Source: CAZBRS01 sp964494475 (lineage in GTDB: Bacteria > Myxococcota_A > UBA9042 > CAZBRS01). From it: a DNA stretch of 64,000 bases. The position numbers and the translations under genes were made by a program. Below, in pieces: positions 16,921 to 25,459 of the stretch. The notes under the pieces are model-generated. The model was not told the DNA's origin and did not search any database. It worked only from the letters and a program-made list of their open reading frames with translations. Numbering within the stretch: position 1 is the first letter of the stretch; each line of letters begins with the position of its first letter. Location of the stretch: assembly GCA_964494475.1 (NCBI GenBank), contig CAZBRS010000007.1:53966-117965 (forward strand), in the 5' to 3' direction.

Positions 16921-19080
16921 TTGTTGAGAAAGGTCTCGATCGCCTTCCTCTGGCACATGCACCAACCGCCCTACCTGAACCCCTTCCTGGGCGAGTACCG
17001 CCTGCCCTGGGTCTTCCTGCACGGGCTGAAGGACTACTACGACATGCCGGCGCTGCTCGACGAGTGCCCCGGCACGCGCGTGACCATCAACCTGGTGCCC
17101 TCGCTGTTCTCGCAGCTGCGCGACTACGAGCACGGGGGCACGACCGATCGGTACCTGCGCGTGGCCGCCACGCCGGCCGAGCAGCTCACCGATCTCGAGC
17201 ACCGCTTCGTCACGCGCTTCTTCTTCCCGTTCCCCGACGAGATCATCCGCAACTTCAGCCCGCACTATCTGCAGCTGAAAAAGAAGCTGCGCGCGGCCGA
17301 GGCGCCCGGCAACGGTCACCGCCTGCCCTCGCCCCAGGACTATCGCGACGCGCAGGTGCTCTTCCTGCTGTCGTGGTGCGGCGAGACCCTGAAGCGCGAG
17401 GAGCCCGTGCGCGGCCTGCTGGCCAAGGGGCGCGACTTCACGCCCGCCGACCAGGTCGAGCTGCTCGAGGCGCTGGTGGCCTTCACCCGCCGCATCCTGC
17501 CCGAATACGCCCGGCTCTCGGCGACCAGCCGGCTCGAGGTGGCGGTGTCGCCCTATTCGCACCCCATCCTGCCGCTGCTGGTCGACGTGAACAACGCGCG
17601 CGTGGCCAAGCCCTCGTCGACGTTGCCGAGCGAGCCCTTCGCCTACCCCATCGACGCGCGGCTGCACCTGGCCCTGGCGCAGGAGCGCTACACCGAGCTC
17701 TTCGGGCACAAGGCGCAGGGCATGTGGCCCTCCGAGGGGTCGGTGTCGCCCGAGGTGGCGCGCCTGATCCGCGAGGCCGGGCTCAACTGGGTGTGCACCG
17801 ATCGCGCCATCCTCGAGAAGTCGTTGGGGCGCGCCGCCACGCCCGACGAGGTGCTCCGGCCCTGGCGCTTCGAGGGGCTCACCTTCTTCTTCCGCGACAC
17901 CAAGGTGAGCGACCTCATCGGCTTCACGTACGCGAACTGGCAGCCCGCCGAGGCCGTGGCCGACTTCCTGCGGCGCGTGCGCGAGGCGGCGGCGGCCAGC
18001 TCGCTCGAGCACCCCCTGGTCACCGTGGCCATGGACGGCGAGAACGCCTGGGAGCACTTCATCCACGGCGGCTACGAGTTCCTGCGCCAGCTGTATCGCG
18101 CCATCGAGGCGGCGCCCGACCTCGAGACGGTCACGTTCTCCGACTGGCTCGAGGCCCGGCCCGAGACCGTCGGCACCCTGCCCCAGCTCGGCACCGGCTC
18201 GTGGATCTACGGCGACTTCGCCACCTGGATCGGCGATCCCGTGAAAAACCGCGCCTGGGAGTACCTGTCGTTCGCCCGCAAGGAGGTGGCGCACTTCCTC
18301 AGCGAGTACACCGACATGTCGATCGACACGCTGAAGCACCTGCCCATCGTCGAGCACACGCTGCGCGCCGAGTCCTCCGACTGGTTCTGGTGGTACGGCG
18401 AGGGGCACACGTCGATCAACGACCCCGACTTCGACGACCTGTTCCGCGCCAACGTGCGCTTCCTCTACGTCTTGATGGGCCAGACGCCGCCCGCGCACCT
18501 CGACAAGCCGCTGGCCCCCGTCGAGCGCGACGCCACCAGCACGCGCCCGCCCGTAGCCTACGTGCGACCGAAGATCTCCGGCGAGCTCGACGACTACTTC
18601 GAGTGGCTCTCGGCCGGCTCGTACGAGCTGCAGGCCGGGGCGCTGGCGCGCGTGAACCCGGCCATCCGGCGCGTGCACTTCGGCTTCGACGAGCAATCGT
18701 TCTACCTGCGCGTCGATCTGGCCGGCGTCGCCGCCGAAATGCTCGAGAATCGCGTGCTCGAGGTGCGCTTCCTGGCCCCGACGTCGGCGGGCGTGCGCAT
18801 CGTTCACTCGGACGAGGGCTGGCAGGTCGTGCCGGTCGAGCCTCCCCCCCAGCACCCGTGCGGGCGGTGCAAGGTGGCCGTGGGTCACGTGCTCGAGCTG
18901 GCGTTGCCCCTCGGTCACCTGTTCCCGGGCTACGACGCCTCGCAGGGCCTGCGCGCGCTGGTGTCGTTCAACCTGCGCCTGTTCAAGCGGGGCATGGAGG
19001 TCGAGCGCTTCCCCTGGAGCCACGACGTCGACGTGTACGTGAACACGCGGGACTTCGAGGTCGAAAACTGGTTCGTGTGA
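16921..19080 (+). CDS. Glycoside hydrolase family 57 protein (alpha-amylase/glucanotransferase type)
   Basis: A 719-residue, apparently cytoplasmic alpha-glucan-acting enzyme. GH57 conserved regions are present: HMHQPPYLNP at residue 12, GMWPSEGSVSPE with E272 as probable nucleophile, and MDGENAWEHF with D372 as probable acid/base. The last ~170 residues (from about 545) form a beta-rich domain not assigned. The start is a TTG at 16921; a second TTG follows immediately. GalT, encoded next in the same direction, suggests a carbohydrate-storage or sugar-nucleotide context. Exact specificity (amylase, 4-alpha-glucanotransferase or branching) cannot be decided. Confidence 0.88.
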   Translation: MLRKVSIAFLWHMHQPPYLNPFLGEYRLPWVFLHGLKDYYDMPALLDECPGTRVTINLVPSLFSQLRDYEHGGTTDRYLRVAATPAEQLTDLEHRFVTRFFFPFPDEIIRNFSPHYLQLKKKLRAAEAPGNGHRLPSPQDYRDAQVLFLLSWCGETLKREEPVRGLLAKGRDFTPADQVELLEALVAFTRRILPEYARLSATSRLEVAVSPYSHPILPLLVDVNNARVAKPSSTLPSEPFAYPIDARLHLALAQERYTELFGHKAQGMWPSEGSVSPEVARLIREAGLNWVCTDRAILEKSLGRAATPDEVLRPWRFEGLTFFFRDTKVSDLIGFTYANWQPAEAVADFLRRVREAAAASSLEHPLVTVAMDGENAWEHFIHGGYEFLRQLYRAIEAAPDLETVTFSDWLEARPETVGTLPQLGTGSWIYGDFATWIGDPVKNRAWEYLSFARKEVAHFLSEYTDMSIDTLKHLPIVEHTLRAESSDWFWWYGEGHTSINDPDFDDLFRANVRFLYVLMGQTPPAHLDKPLAPVERDATSTRPPVAYVRPKISGELDDYFEWLSAGSYELQAGALARVNPAIRRVHFGFDEQSFYLRVDLAGVAAEMLENRVLEVRFLAPTSAGVRIVHSDEGWQVVPVEPPPQHPCGRCKVAVGHVLELALPLGHLFPGYDASQGLRALVSFNLRLFKRGMEVERFPWSHDVDVYVNTRDFEVENWFV

Positions 19081-19141
19081 CCCTGCTTCGCCAAGGCTAC
19101 GCAGGGTTCGCCCTGGTACGCCAAGGCCACGCGGGATTTGG
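19081..19141. repeat. Two tandem ~30-bp imperfect repeats between the GH57 gene and galT
   Basis: Copy 1 (19081-19110) begins CCCTGCTTCGCCAAGGCTAC; copy 2 (19111-19141) begins CCCTGGTACGCCAAGGCCAC. Each has complementary ends (CCTGC/GCAGG, with CCCTGG roughly opposite GCGGG), so short hairpins are possible. The array starts right after the GH57 stop and ends just before galT. Confidence 0.6.
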
Positions 19142-19149
19142 AGTGAGCC

Positions 19150-20187
19150 ATGCGTGAGCTGCGACACGACCCGATCCAGAAGCGCTGGGTGATCATCTCG
19201 AGCGATCGCGCCCGCCGGCCCGTCGATCTCGACGAGCGGCTGGAGCCCGAGCGGCAGGTGGAGCCCGCGCGCTGCCCGTTCTGCGGCGGCAACGAAGACA
19301 AGACCCCCAGCGAGATCTGGCGCTGGCGCGATCCCGCGGCGCCCGCCGGCAGCCCCAACTGGTCGGTGCGCGTGGTGCCGAACAAGTACCCGGCGCTCAC
19401 CATCGAAGGCAACGTCGAGCGCGAGGCGGTGGGCCACTACGACCGGGTGAACGGCGTGGGCGCCCACGAGGTGATCGTCGAGACCCCCGATCACGGCAAG
19501 CGCCTGGCCGACATGAGCCTTTCGGAGTTCGTGGCCGTGCTCCGAGCCTACCGGGCGCGCCTGAACGATCTGCGCGGCGACCGCCGCCTGCGCTACATCC
19601 TGATCTTCAAGAACTACAAGGAGCGCGCCGGCGCCTCGCTGCAGCACCCCCACAGCCAGGTGATCGCCACGCCCGTCACGCCGCGCACGGTGGCCATGGA
19701 GCTCGACTCCGCGAGGCAGCACTACCACCTGAAGGAGCGCTGCCTGTTCTGCGACATCCTGCACCAGGAGGTGCGCGAGGCCGAGCGCGTGGTGCAGGTC
19801 GACGAGCACTTCATCACCATCGCCCCCTACGCGTCGCGCTTCCCCTTCGAGCTCATGCTCGCGCCGCGCCAGCACGGGCACGACTTCGGCCTGCTCGACG
19901 ACGCCGGCCTCGAGCGCCTGGCGTTCCACTTCCGCGACGTGCTGCGCCGCATGCAGAAGGGCCTGGGCGACCCGCCGTACAACTTCCTGCTGCACACCGC
20001 GCCCAACACCGAGTCGATGAACAAGCGCCCCAACTACTGGTCGACCATCTCGGCCGACTGGCACTGGCACATCGAGATTCTCCCGCGCCTCACGAGCGTG
20101 GCGGGCTTCGAGTGGGGTACGGGCTACTACATCAACCCCACGCCGCCCGAGGTCGCGGCGGCGTACCTGCGGGAGGTAGAGCTTTGA
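19150..20187 (+). CDS. galT: Galactose-1-phosphate uridylyltransferase
   Basis: A 345-residue HIT-superfamily enzyme of the Leloir pathway that exchanges UDP-glucose and galactose-1-phosphate. The N-terminal RHDPIQKRWVIISSDRARRP and CPFCGG (zinc ligands) are typical of bacterial GalT. ASLQHPHSQVIATP contains the catalytic H-P-H (H166, nucleophilic H168), and WHIEILPRL near the C-terminus is the second zinc/substrate motif. The stop overlaps the TTG start of the Lon-like gene, so the two are translationally coupled. Archaeal or thermophile-like GalT of this length can also act as other hexose-1-phosphate uridylyltransferases. Confidence 0.92.
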   Translation: MRELRHDPIQKRWVIISSDRARRPVDLDERLEPERQVEPARCPFCGGNEDKTPSEIWRWRDPAAPAGSPNWSVRVVPNKYPALTIEGNVEREAVGHYDRVNGVGAHEVIVETPDHGKRLADMSLSEFVAVLRAYRARLNDLRGDRRLRYILIFKNYKERAGASLQHPHSQVIATPVTPRTVAMELDSARQHYHLKERCLFCDILHQEVREAERVVQVDEHFITIAPYASRFPFELMLAPRQHGHDFGLLDDAGLERLAFHFRDVLRRMQKGLGDPPYNFLLHTAPNTESMNKRPNYWSTISADWHWHIEILPRLTSVAGFEWGTGYYINPTPPEVAAAYLREVEL

Positions 20188-22649
20188 CCGTGCGCTCTCC
20201 CAAGCCCCTGAAGCCCGCGCAGCTCCGTCGCCGGGTCAACCCCTCCGACCTGCGCTTCGAGACCACCAGCGACCTCCAGCCCCTCGACTCGATCATCGAG
20301 CAGCCGCGCGCCTTCGAGGCCCTGCGCCTGGGCAGCTCGGTCGACACCCGCAACTACAACATCTACGTGGCGGGCCGACCCGGCACCGGCAAGCTCACCG
20401 CGGTCCGCAAGGTGCTGTCCGAGATCGCCTCGAAGCAGGAGCCCCCGGGCGACATCTGCTTCGTGCACAACTTCAAGCGCGCCTGGGAGCCCACCGCCCT
20501 CTTCTTCCCGCGCTCGAAGGGCGCCTATTTCAAGAAGGTCTACGACGAGCTCATCGGCCAGGTGGCCCAGAAGGTGCCCCAGGTCTTCCACTCGCGCGAG
20601 TACCAGGGCCTGGTGCAAGAGGTGGTCAACCGGGGCATGGAGGCCGAGAACGAGGCCTTCCTGAAGCTGTCGGAGTTCGCCACCAAGGTGGGCTTCCACG
20701 TGAAGACCACCAAGGACGGCCTGCTCACCGTTCCGCTCTACAACAACCGGCCCCTGTCCGAGAAGGACTACGACCGCCTGCCCGGCGACGTGAAGCGCAA
20801 GATCGAGGGCCAGCGCAAGAAGCTGACCCCCGTGGTGCAGGAGTTCCTGCACGCCGCGCGCGAGCTGCAGTCGAGCACCCAGAGCGGCGTCGACTTCCTG
20901 CAGAAGCAGCTGATCGAACAGCTGGTGCGGCCCGAGTTCGAGCGGTTGAAGATCGAGTTCGGCGAGAACGAGCGCGTCAAGGCCTACCTCGACGCGGTCA
21001 TCGACGACATGCTGGCCCACCCGCAGAAGCTGGTGCCCGAGGCCGGCACCGACACGCCGCCGCGCGCTCACCCCGAGCGGGGCGACCTGAAGGAGTACCA
21101 GGTCAACCTGGTGGTCGACAACTCCGAGACGAAGGGGCGCCCCATCGTCTTCGAGAAGAACCCGACGTACCCGAACCTGGTGGGCAAGATCGATCGCGTG
21201 GTCGAACAGGGCGCGATGCTCACCGACTTCACCATGATCCGCACCGGGTCGATCCTGCAGGCCAACGGCGGGTACCTGCTCCTGAACGCCTACGACCTGC
21301 TCACGCGGCCCCAGGCCTGGGCGGCGCTGAAGGCGGCGCTGAAGAACCGCGAGCTCACCATCGAGGACTTCGGCGAGCAGTACGGCTTTCCGGCCACCAC
21401 CGGGCTGAAGCCCGAGCCCGTCCCCGTGCACTTCAAGGTCGTGCTGATGGGCAACAGCTACCTGTACTCGCTGCTGCACGCCTACGACGAAGACTTCCAG
21501 AAGCTCTTCCAGGTCAAGAGCGAGTTCGACTTCGAGGCCCCGGCCTCGAAGACCAACGCCAAGCTCATGTCGCGCTTCGTGGCCACCATCGTGGGCAAGG
21601 AGAAGCTGCGTCCCGTGCACGCCGACGCGATGGCCGAGCTGCTCGAGTACGCCATGCGCCAGGTCGATCACCAGGCGCGCGTGAGCATGCTGTGGGGCGA
21701 CCTCGCGAACCTCTCGATCGAGGCCGACTACTACGCGAAGAAGGCCAAGGCCGACGTCGTGCGGGCGGCCCACGTCATCGAGGCCGTGCAGCTGCGCACC
21801 GAGCGCCAGTCGCTCATGTCGGACAAGATGCTCGATTACTTCAAGGACGCCACGCTCATCTCCGAGGTGAAGGGGCGGGTGGTCGGCCAGGTGAACGGGC
21901 TGGCCGTGCTCGAGTCGGCCGGCTTCGCCTTCGGCAAGCCCACGCGCATCACGGCCCAGACCTTCGCCGGCCGGGGCGGCGTCGTGAACATCGAGCGCGA
22001 GGCCCGCATGGCGGGGCGCATCTTCCACAAGGCCAGCCTGATCATCTCGGCGTGGCTGCGGGCGCGCTTCGCCTCCAAGACGCCCCTGTCGCTGAACGTC
22101 AGCCTGGCCTTCGAGCAGTCCTACGGCGGCATCGAGGGCGACTCGGCGTCGGTCGCCGAGATCTACGCCATCCTGTCGGCCATCGCGGGGGCGCCCGTGC
22201 GGCAGGGCCTGGCCCTCACGGGCTCCATGAGCCAGATGGGCGAGGTGCAGGCCATCGGCGGCGTGAACGAGAAGATCGAGGGCTTCTTCGAGGTGTGCCA
22301 GGAGAAAGGCCTCACGGGACGGCAGGGCGTAGTCATTCCCAAGGCCAACGCCCAGAACCTCATGCTGCGCCACGACGTGGTCGAGGCGGTCGAGGCTGGC
22401 AGGTTCAACGTGTGGGCCATCGCGCGCGTCGAGGAGGGCATCCCGCTCTTCTTCGAGATCGCGGCCGGCGAGCCCGACCGCGCCGGCGTGTATCCGGAGG
22501 GCACGCTCTTCGGGCGCTGCCAGCGGGTGCTCGAAGAGATGGCCGCGCTCGACCTGCAGACGACCAAGCACCGCCGCCGGCGCAAGTCCGACAGCGACGA
22601 CGTACCGCCGCCCGCCCCCCCGGCCGACGACGAGGACGACGACGCGTAG
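20184..22649 (+). CDS. Lon-like ATP-dependent serine protease (COG1067 type)
   Basis: An 821-residue protease with an N-terminal P-loop, AGRPGTGKLTAVRK (Walker A Lys70), an extended AAA region, and a C-terminal Lon protease domain. The catalytic dyad is inferred as S654 in EGDSASVAEIY and K697 in GGVNEKIEGFF. It lacks the LAN substrate domain of classical Lon, as in the LonB/LonC-type group. The TTG at 20184 overlaps the galT stop (TTGA) and follows GGGAGG; a GTG at 20190 is an alternative. The stop codon TAG lies inside a palindromic GTAGGGGC repeat, after an acidic tail (DDEDDDA). Confidence 0.9.
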   Translation: MTVRSPKPLKPAQLRRRVNPSDLRFETTSDLQPLDSIIEQPRAFEALRLGSSVDTRNYNIYVAGRPGTGKLTAVRKVLSEIASKQEPPGDICFVHNFKRAWEPTALFFPRSKGAYFKKVYDELIGQVAQKVPQVFHSREYQGLVQEVVNRGMEAENEAFLKLSEFATKVGFHVKTTKDGLLTVPLYNNRPLSEKDYDRLPGDVKRKIEGQRKKLTPVVQEFLHAARELQSSTQSGVDFLQKQLIEQLVRPEFERLKIEFGENERVKAYLDAVIDDMLAHPQKLVPEAGTDTPPRAHPERGDLKEYQVNLVVDNSETKGRPIVFEKNPTYPNLVGKIDRVVEQGAMLTDFTMIRTGSILQANGGYLLLNAYDLLTRPQAWAALKAALKNRELTIEDFGEQYGFPATTGLKPEPVPVHFKVVLMGNSYLYSLLHAYDEDFQKLFQVKSEFDFEAPASKTNAKLMSRFVATIVGKEKLRPVHADAMAELLEYAMRQVDHQARVSMLWGDLANLSIEADYYAKKAKADVVRAAHVIEAVQLRTERQSLMSDKMLDYFKDATLISEVKGRVVGQVNGLAVLESAGFAFGKPTRITAQTFAGRGGVVNIEREARMAGRIFHKASLIISAWLRARFASKTPLSLNVSLAFEQSYGGIEGDSASVAEIYAILSAIAGAPVRQGLALTGSMSQMGEVQAIGGVNEKIEGFFEVCQEKGLTGRQGVVIPKANAQNLMLRHDVVEAVEAGRFNVWAIARVEEGIPLFFEIAAGEPDRAGVYPEGTLFGRCQRVLEEMAALDLQTTKHRRRRKSDSDDVPPPAPPADDEDDDA

Positions 22650-22670
22650 GGGCACCCCTTGCGGGTGCCC
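22646..22670. repeat. GTAGGGGC-type palindromic repeat containing the Lon-like stop codon
   Basis: GTAGGGGCACCCCTTGCGGG followed by TGCCC, forming an 8-bp stem (GGGCACCC / GGGTGCCC) with a 5-nt loop. The first TAG of the element is the stop of the protease gene. It is related to the elements at 11966 and 39029. Confidence 0.7.
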
Positions 22671-22688
22671 TCCTGGCAGGGGAGCCCG

Positions 22689-23486
22689 ATGCCCGACGCG
22701 AAACCCAAGCCCAAGTCCAAATCCAGGGCGTCCGGATCGAAGCGCGGAGGCAACGCCCTCCTGCGCTACCACCGCGAGACGCGGGATCCGCTCTACGCGG
22801 CCCTGCTGGCGTTGCCCCTGCTGCTCGCGTACTCCCTGGGCGTGTGGCGGCTCGACTGGGAGGCGCTGAACGGCGTCGACTTCGTGACCCCGCTGCTGCT
22901 CGGCTTCTTCGGGGCCGAAGGCTTCTTGTACTTCAATTTGGGCGTGCTGGCGCTGGCCGTGGCGCTGGCCGTCACGCTGCGCGTGAAGCGCCGCGAGCTG
23001 CGGCTCGAGCTGCTGGCGCCCATGTTGGTCGAGAGCTTCGTGTACGCCGTGGCCATGGGCGTCGTGATCCTGTTCGTGCTGAAGCAGGCCACCCCCTTCA
23101 TGGCCAGCCTGGCGCGGCTTCTAACGCCCGCGGCCGCGGCCGGGGCCTTCGGCGACCTCGACCCCATCGAAAAGCTCACGCTCTCGGCGGGCGCCGGCTT
23201 CTACGAAGAGCTGGTCTTCCGCCTCGGCCTCCTCGGCGGCGCGTTCTGGCTGCTGACCCGGGCCGGCAAGCTGGGGCCCGTGCTCGCCTGGGGGCTGGCG
23301 GTGGTGGGCACGTCGGTGCTCTTCTCGCTGGTGCACTACGTGGGCGACGAGCCCTTCGAGCTCTACTCGTTCACCTTCCGCACGCTGGCCGGGCTCTACT
23401 TCGCGACCCTGTTCGCGGTGCGGGGCTTCGCCATCGCGGCCTGGACGCACGCGCTCTACGATTTGATCGTGCTGTTCGGGGGGTGA
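22689..23486 (+). CDS. CPBP-family intramembrane metalloprotease
   Basis: A 265-residue membrane protein of the CAAX-protease/bacteriocin-processing (Abi, CPBP) family. It has a basic N-terminus (PKPKSKSRASGSKRGG), then about six hydrophobic segments. Motif 1 is FYEELVFR (E173, E174, R178), motif 2 is FSLVHYVGD (H216), and motif 3 is WTHALYD, together supplying the glutamate/histidine metal site. The ATG at 22689 follows GGGGAG. Substrates are unknown; members process prenylated proteins or peptides or regulate membrane factors. Confidence 0.85.
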   Translation: MPDAKPKPKSKSRASGSKRGGNALLRYHRETRDPLYAALLALPLLLAYSLGVWRLDWEALNGVDFVTPLLLGFFGAEGFLYFNLGVLALAVALAVTLRVKRRELRLELLAPMLVESFVYAVAMGVVILFVLKQATPFMASLARLLTPAAAAGAFGDLDPIEKLTLSAGAGFYEELVFRLGLLGGAFWLLTRAGKLGPVLAWGLAVVGTSVLFSLVHYVGDEPFELYSFTFRTLAGLYFATLFAVRGFAIAAWTHALYDLIVLFGG

Positions 23487-23498
23487 GCGCGCTCGCCG

Positions 23499-24047
23499 TC
23501 AACGCGGAAGCGGATGGACCTCGTCGCGCTCGGTGAACGCCACGTTCAAATCGCGCAGCACGCGCCGCAGGCGGGTGGGGCCGACCAGGGGCTCGCTGCG
23601 CAGCACGTCGCCGTCGGTGTCGACCACCTCGAGGCAGCAGAGCTTGGTGGCCGTCACGGGAGACCGGGCGCTCGCCGGGCGGTGGACCAGCAGCCAGGCG
23701 TGGATGCGGCCCTCGAACAGCTCGTACCTCCCCCCCTTCAACGAATGCGAGAGCACCACGCGCGAGCTGTCGGCGTAGACGATGGTGTCGAAGTCGTAGT
23801 GGCGGCGCGCCCGGCGCGCCCGAGCCAGGGCCCACGCGAGCACCACGACCGGCGAGGCCACGGCCAGCGCGGTGGCCAACGGGAACCACACGCTGGGGGT
23901 GGGCTCGCCCGTCAAGTGCCGCCAGGCCACCAGGCCCCACGACACCCCCGCCACGACCAGCGCGAGCGCGAACGCGCGCACGGCCGGCCAACGGTACGAG
24001 CGCGTCTTCAGCGACAGGGGAAATCGAAGGTGGACGGAGGAGGACAT
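23499..24047 (-). CDS. Hypothetical membrane protein with two N-terminal spans
   Basis: A 182-residue protein that I do not recognise. Two hydrophobic segments (AVRAFALALVVAGVSWGLVAW and PLATALAVASPVVVLAWALA) form a hairpin near residues 18-38 and 50-75. They are followed by a soluble ~100-residue beta-rich part (DTIVYADSSRVVLSHSLKGG, LEVVDTDGDVLRSEPLVGP). The ATG at 24047 follows an AGGAGG-like site and is preferred over an upstream start. The architecture (membrane hairpin plus PH-like beta domain) resembles small bacterial PH-domain proteins, but that is only a suggestion. Confidence 0.72.
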   Translation of the reverse strand: MSSSVHLRFPLSLKTRSYRWPAVRAFALALVVAGVSWGLVAWRHLTGEPTPSVWFPLATALAVASPVVVLAWALARARRARRHYDFDTIVYADSSRVVLSHSLKGGRYELFEGRIHAWLLVHRPASARSPVTATKLCCLEVVDTDGDVLRSEPLVGPTRLRRVLRDLNVAFTERDEVHPLPR

Positions 24048-24078
24048 GCTCGCGGCGCCTCGGAAACCACGCGCCCGT

Positions 24079-24107
24079 ACCCTAGCGCAGCGCTGCCAGC
24101 GGGGCAA
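24079..24107 (-). promoter_or_regulatory. Predicted promoter of the hypothetical membrane protein gene
   Basis: Minus strand: TTGCCC (24107-24102), 17-bp spacer, TAGGGT (24084-24079), about 32 nt before the start at 24047. Its -35 box lies 2 bp from the -35 box of the divergent bcp promoter. Confidence 0.42.
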
Positions 24108-24109
24108 GC

Positions 24110-24137
24110 TTGACTCAGAGTTATTCGCACCTAACCT
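24110..24137 (+). promoter_or_regulatory. Predicted promoter of bcp and the YceI gene
   Basis: TTGACT (24110-24115), 16-bp spacer, TAACCT (24132-24137), 35 nt before the bcp ATG. Confidence 0.45.
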
Positions 24138-24172
24138 TTGGTTCAATCGACGTTCGAACGACGGGGGGCGAC

Positions 24173-24652
24173 ATGGCCGACGGGATGACGCTGCGGGAAG
24201 CCGGAACGAAGGCGCCGGAGTTCGTGGCCGCCTCGAACGAGCTGGGCACGGTGCGCCTGGCGGATCTCGCGGGCAAGACGGTGGTGCTCTACTTCTACCC
24301 CAAGGACAGCACGCCCGGCTGCACCGTCGAGGCCTGCGGCTTTCGCGACGCGAACACGGCCCTGCAGGCGGCTGGCGCGATCGTGCTGGGCGTCAGCAAG
24401 GACAGCCTGAAGAGCCACGCGTCGTTCCGCGAGAAGCAGGGCCTCACCTTCCCGCTGCTGTCGGACCCCGAGGGGGCGCTCGTCTCGGCCTTCGGCGCGT
24501 GGAAAGAGAAGAACATGTACGGAAAGAAGGTCGTGGGCATTCGCCGGGCGACCTTCGTGATCGATGGCACGGGCACCATCCGCAAGGTGTGGCCCGACGT
24601 GAAACCCGAAGGCCACGCCGCGGAGGTGCTGGCGTTCATCGAGACTCTCTGA
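24173..24652 (+). CDS. bcp: Thioredoxin-dependent thiol peroxidase (Bcp/PrxQ)
   Basis: A 159-residue peroxiredoxin that reduces hydrogen peroxide and organic hydroperoxides. TPGCTVEACGF holds the peroxidatic Cys50 and, five residues later, the resolving Cys55 of the atypical 2-Cys Bcp class. VVLYFYPKDSTPGC and GVSKDSLKSHASFREK are family hallmarks. The ATG at 24173 (MADGMTLREAG) follows GGGGGG; longer starts are possible but do not match the family. The YceI gene follows after 11 nt. Confidence 0.93.
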   Translation: MADGMTLREAGTKAPEFVAASNELGTVRLADLAGKTVVLYFYPKDSTPGCTVEACGFRDANTALQAAGAIVLGVSKDSLKSHASFREKQGLTFPLLSDPEGALVSAFGAWKEKNMYGKKVVGIRRATFVIDGTGTIRKVWPDVKPEGHAAEVLAFIETL

Positions 24653-24663
24653 AGGAGAACCCC

Positions 24664-25248
24664 ATGAAGCTGTTCGCCATGCTCTTCGCCCTGACCCTGG
24701 TCGCGAGCCCCGCCACCGCCGGCGAGTGGTCGCTCGACAAGGCCCACACCACCGTCACGTTCCTGGCCAAGCACCTGGGCGTATCGAAGACCCGGGGCCA
24801 GTTCAAGGACTTCGACGCCACCCTCGAGGCCGACAAGGACGGCAAGCTCACGTCGGCCACGGCCACCATCAAGGTCGCCTCGATCGACACGGGCGTGGAG
24901 AAGCGCGACGGGCACCTCAAGTCGGCCGACTTCTTCGACGCCGAGAAGTACCCCACGCTCACGTTCAAGACCACGAGCGTGACGATCGAGGGCGGCACGG
25001 CCACCCTGGTGGGTGACCTGACCATCAAGGAAAAGACCGAGCGCGTGACGCTGAAGGGCGAGTTCCTGGGCAAGACCGTGATCGACTTCGGCCAGGGCCC
25101 CTCGACCCACGCGGGCTACTCGCTGAAGACGCAGATCAACCGCCAGAAGTTCGGCCTCAGCTTCAACGCCATGGCCGAGGGCACGTCGGTGGTCAGCGAC
25201 CTCATCGACCTCGAGCTCGAGTTCGAGATCATGAAGCAGGGGAAGTGA
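24664..25248 (+). CDS. Periplasmic YceI-family lipid-binding protein
   Basis: A 194-residue exported lipocalin-like protein. The signal peptide (MKLFAMLFALTLVASPATA) is cleaved before GEWSLDKAHTTVTFLAKHLG, the usual YceI N-terminus. Conserved YceI segments follow: KVASIDTGVEKRDGHLKS.DFFDAEKYPTLTF and the C-terminal EFEIMKQGK. Family members bind polyisoprenoids in a beta-barrel and are linked to stress. Sharing a transcript with bcp fits an envelope stress role. Confidence 0.92.
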   Translation: MKLFAMLFALTLVASPATAGEWSLDKAHTTVTFLAKHLGVSKTRGQFKDFDATLEADKDGKLTSATATIKVASIDTGVEKRDGHLKSADFFDAEKYPTLTFKTTSVTIEGGTATLVGDLTIKEKTERVTLKGEFLGKTVIDFGQGPSTHAGYSLKTQINRQKFGLSFNAMAEGTSVVSDLIDLELEFEIMKQGK

Positions 25249-25258
25249 TTCGGAAGGC

Positions 25259-25397
25259 AGCCGTCGGCTGAAGCCGCGGCTGGGACTACCAAGTCCGCCT
25301 TCGCGGACTGCCGGCCCTCCGTAGCGAAAGCTTCCCCGCACGCCCCAGCCCGCGCAGGCGGGCTTCGTACCCTGAGCCGCGACTTCAGTCGACGGCT
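25259..25397. repeat. Inverted pair of REP-like elements (REPIN/BIME-like)
   Basis: Copy A (25259-25312, plus orientation) begins AGCCGTCGGCTGAAGCCGCG and contains the hairpin AGTCCGCCTTCGCGGACT. Copy B (25346-25397, minus orientation) begins AGCCGTCGACTGAAGTCGCG on the minus strand and contains GCCCGCCTGCGCGGGC. The copies face each other across ~33 bp. A lone copy sits at 13873-13926. The pair fills most of the 211-bp gap between the YceI and L-2-hydroxyglutarate oxidase genes; the loop hairpins show compensating base changes. Confidence 0.78.
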
Positions 25398-25459
25398 TGC
25401 TCTCGACCTCGTCGGCCTTTCGGTGGTAGCTTCGCCCCGGTCGTTCGCGGAGCCTTAAC

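Noticed and set aside
14446..20070. Very long open frame (1874 codons) on the minus strand
   Set aside because: It runs antisense through the VWA lipoprotein, GH57 and galT genes, which have clear families and motifs. In GC-rich DNA the antisense frame of a gene is often open. It has no recognisable domain.
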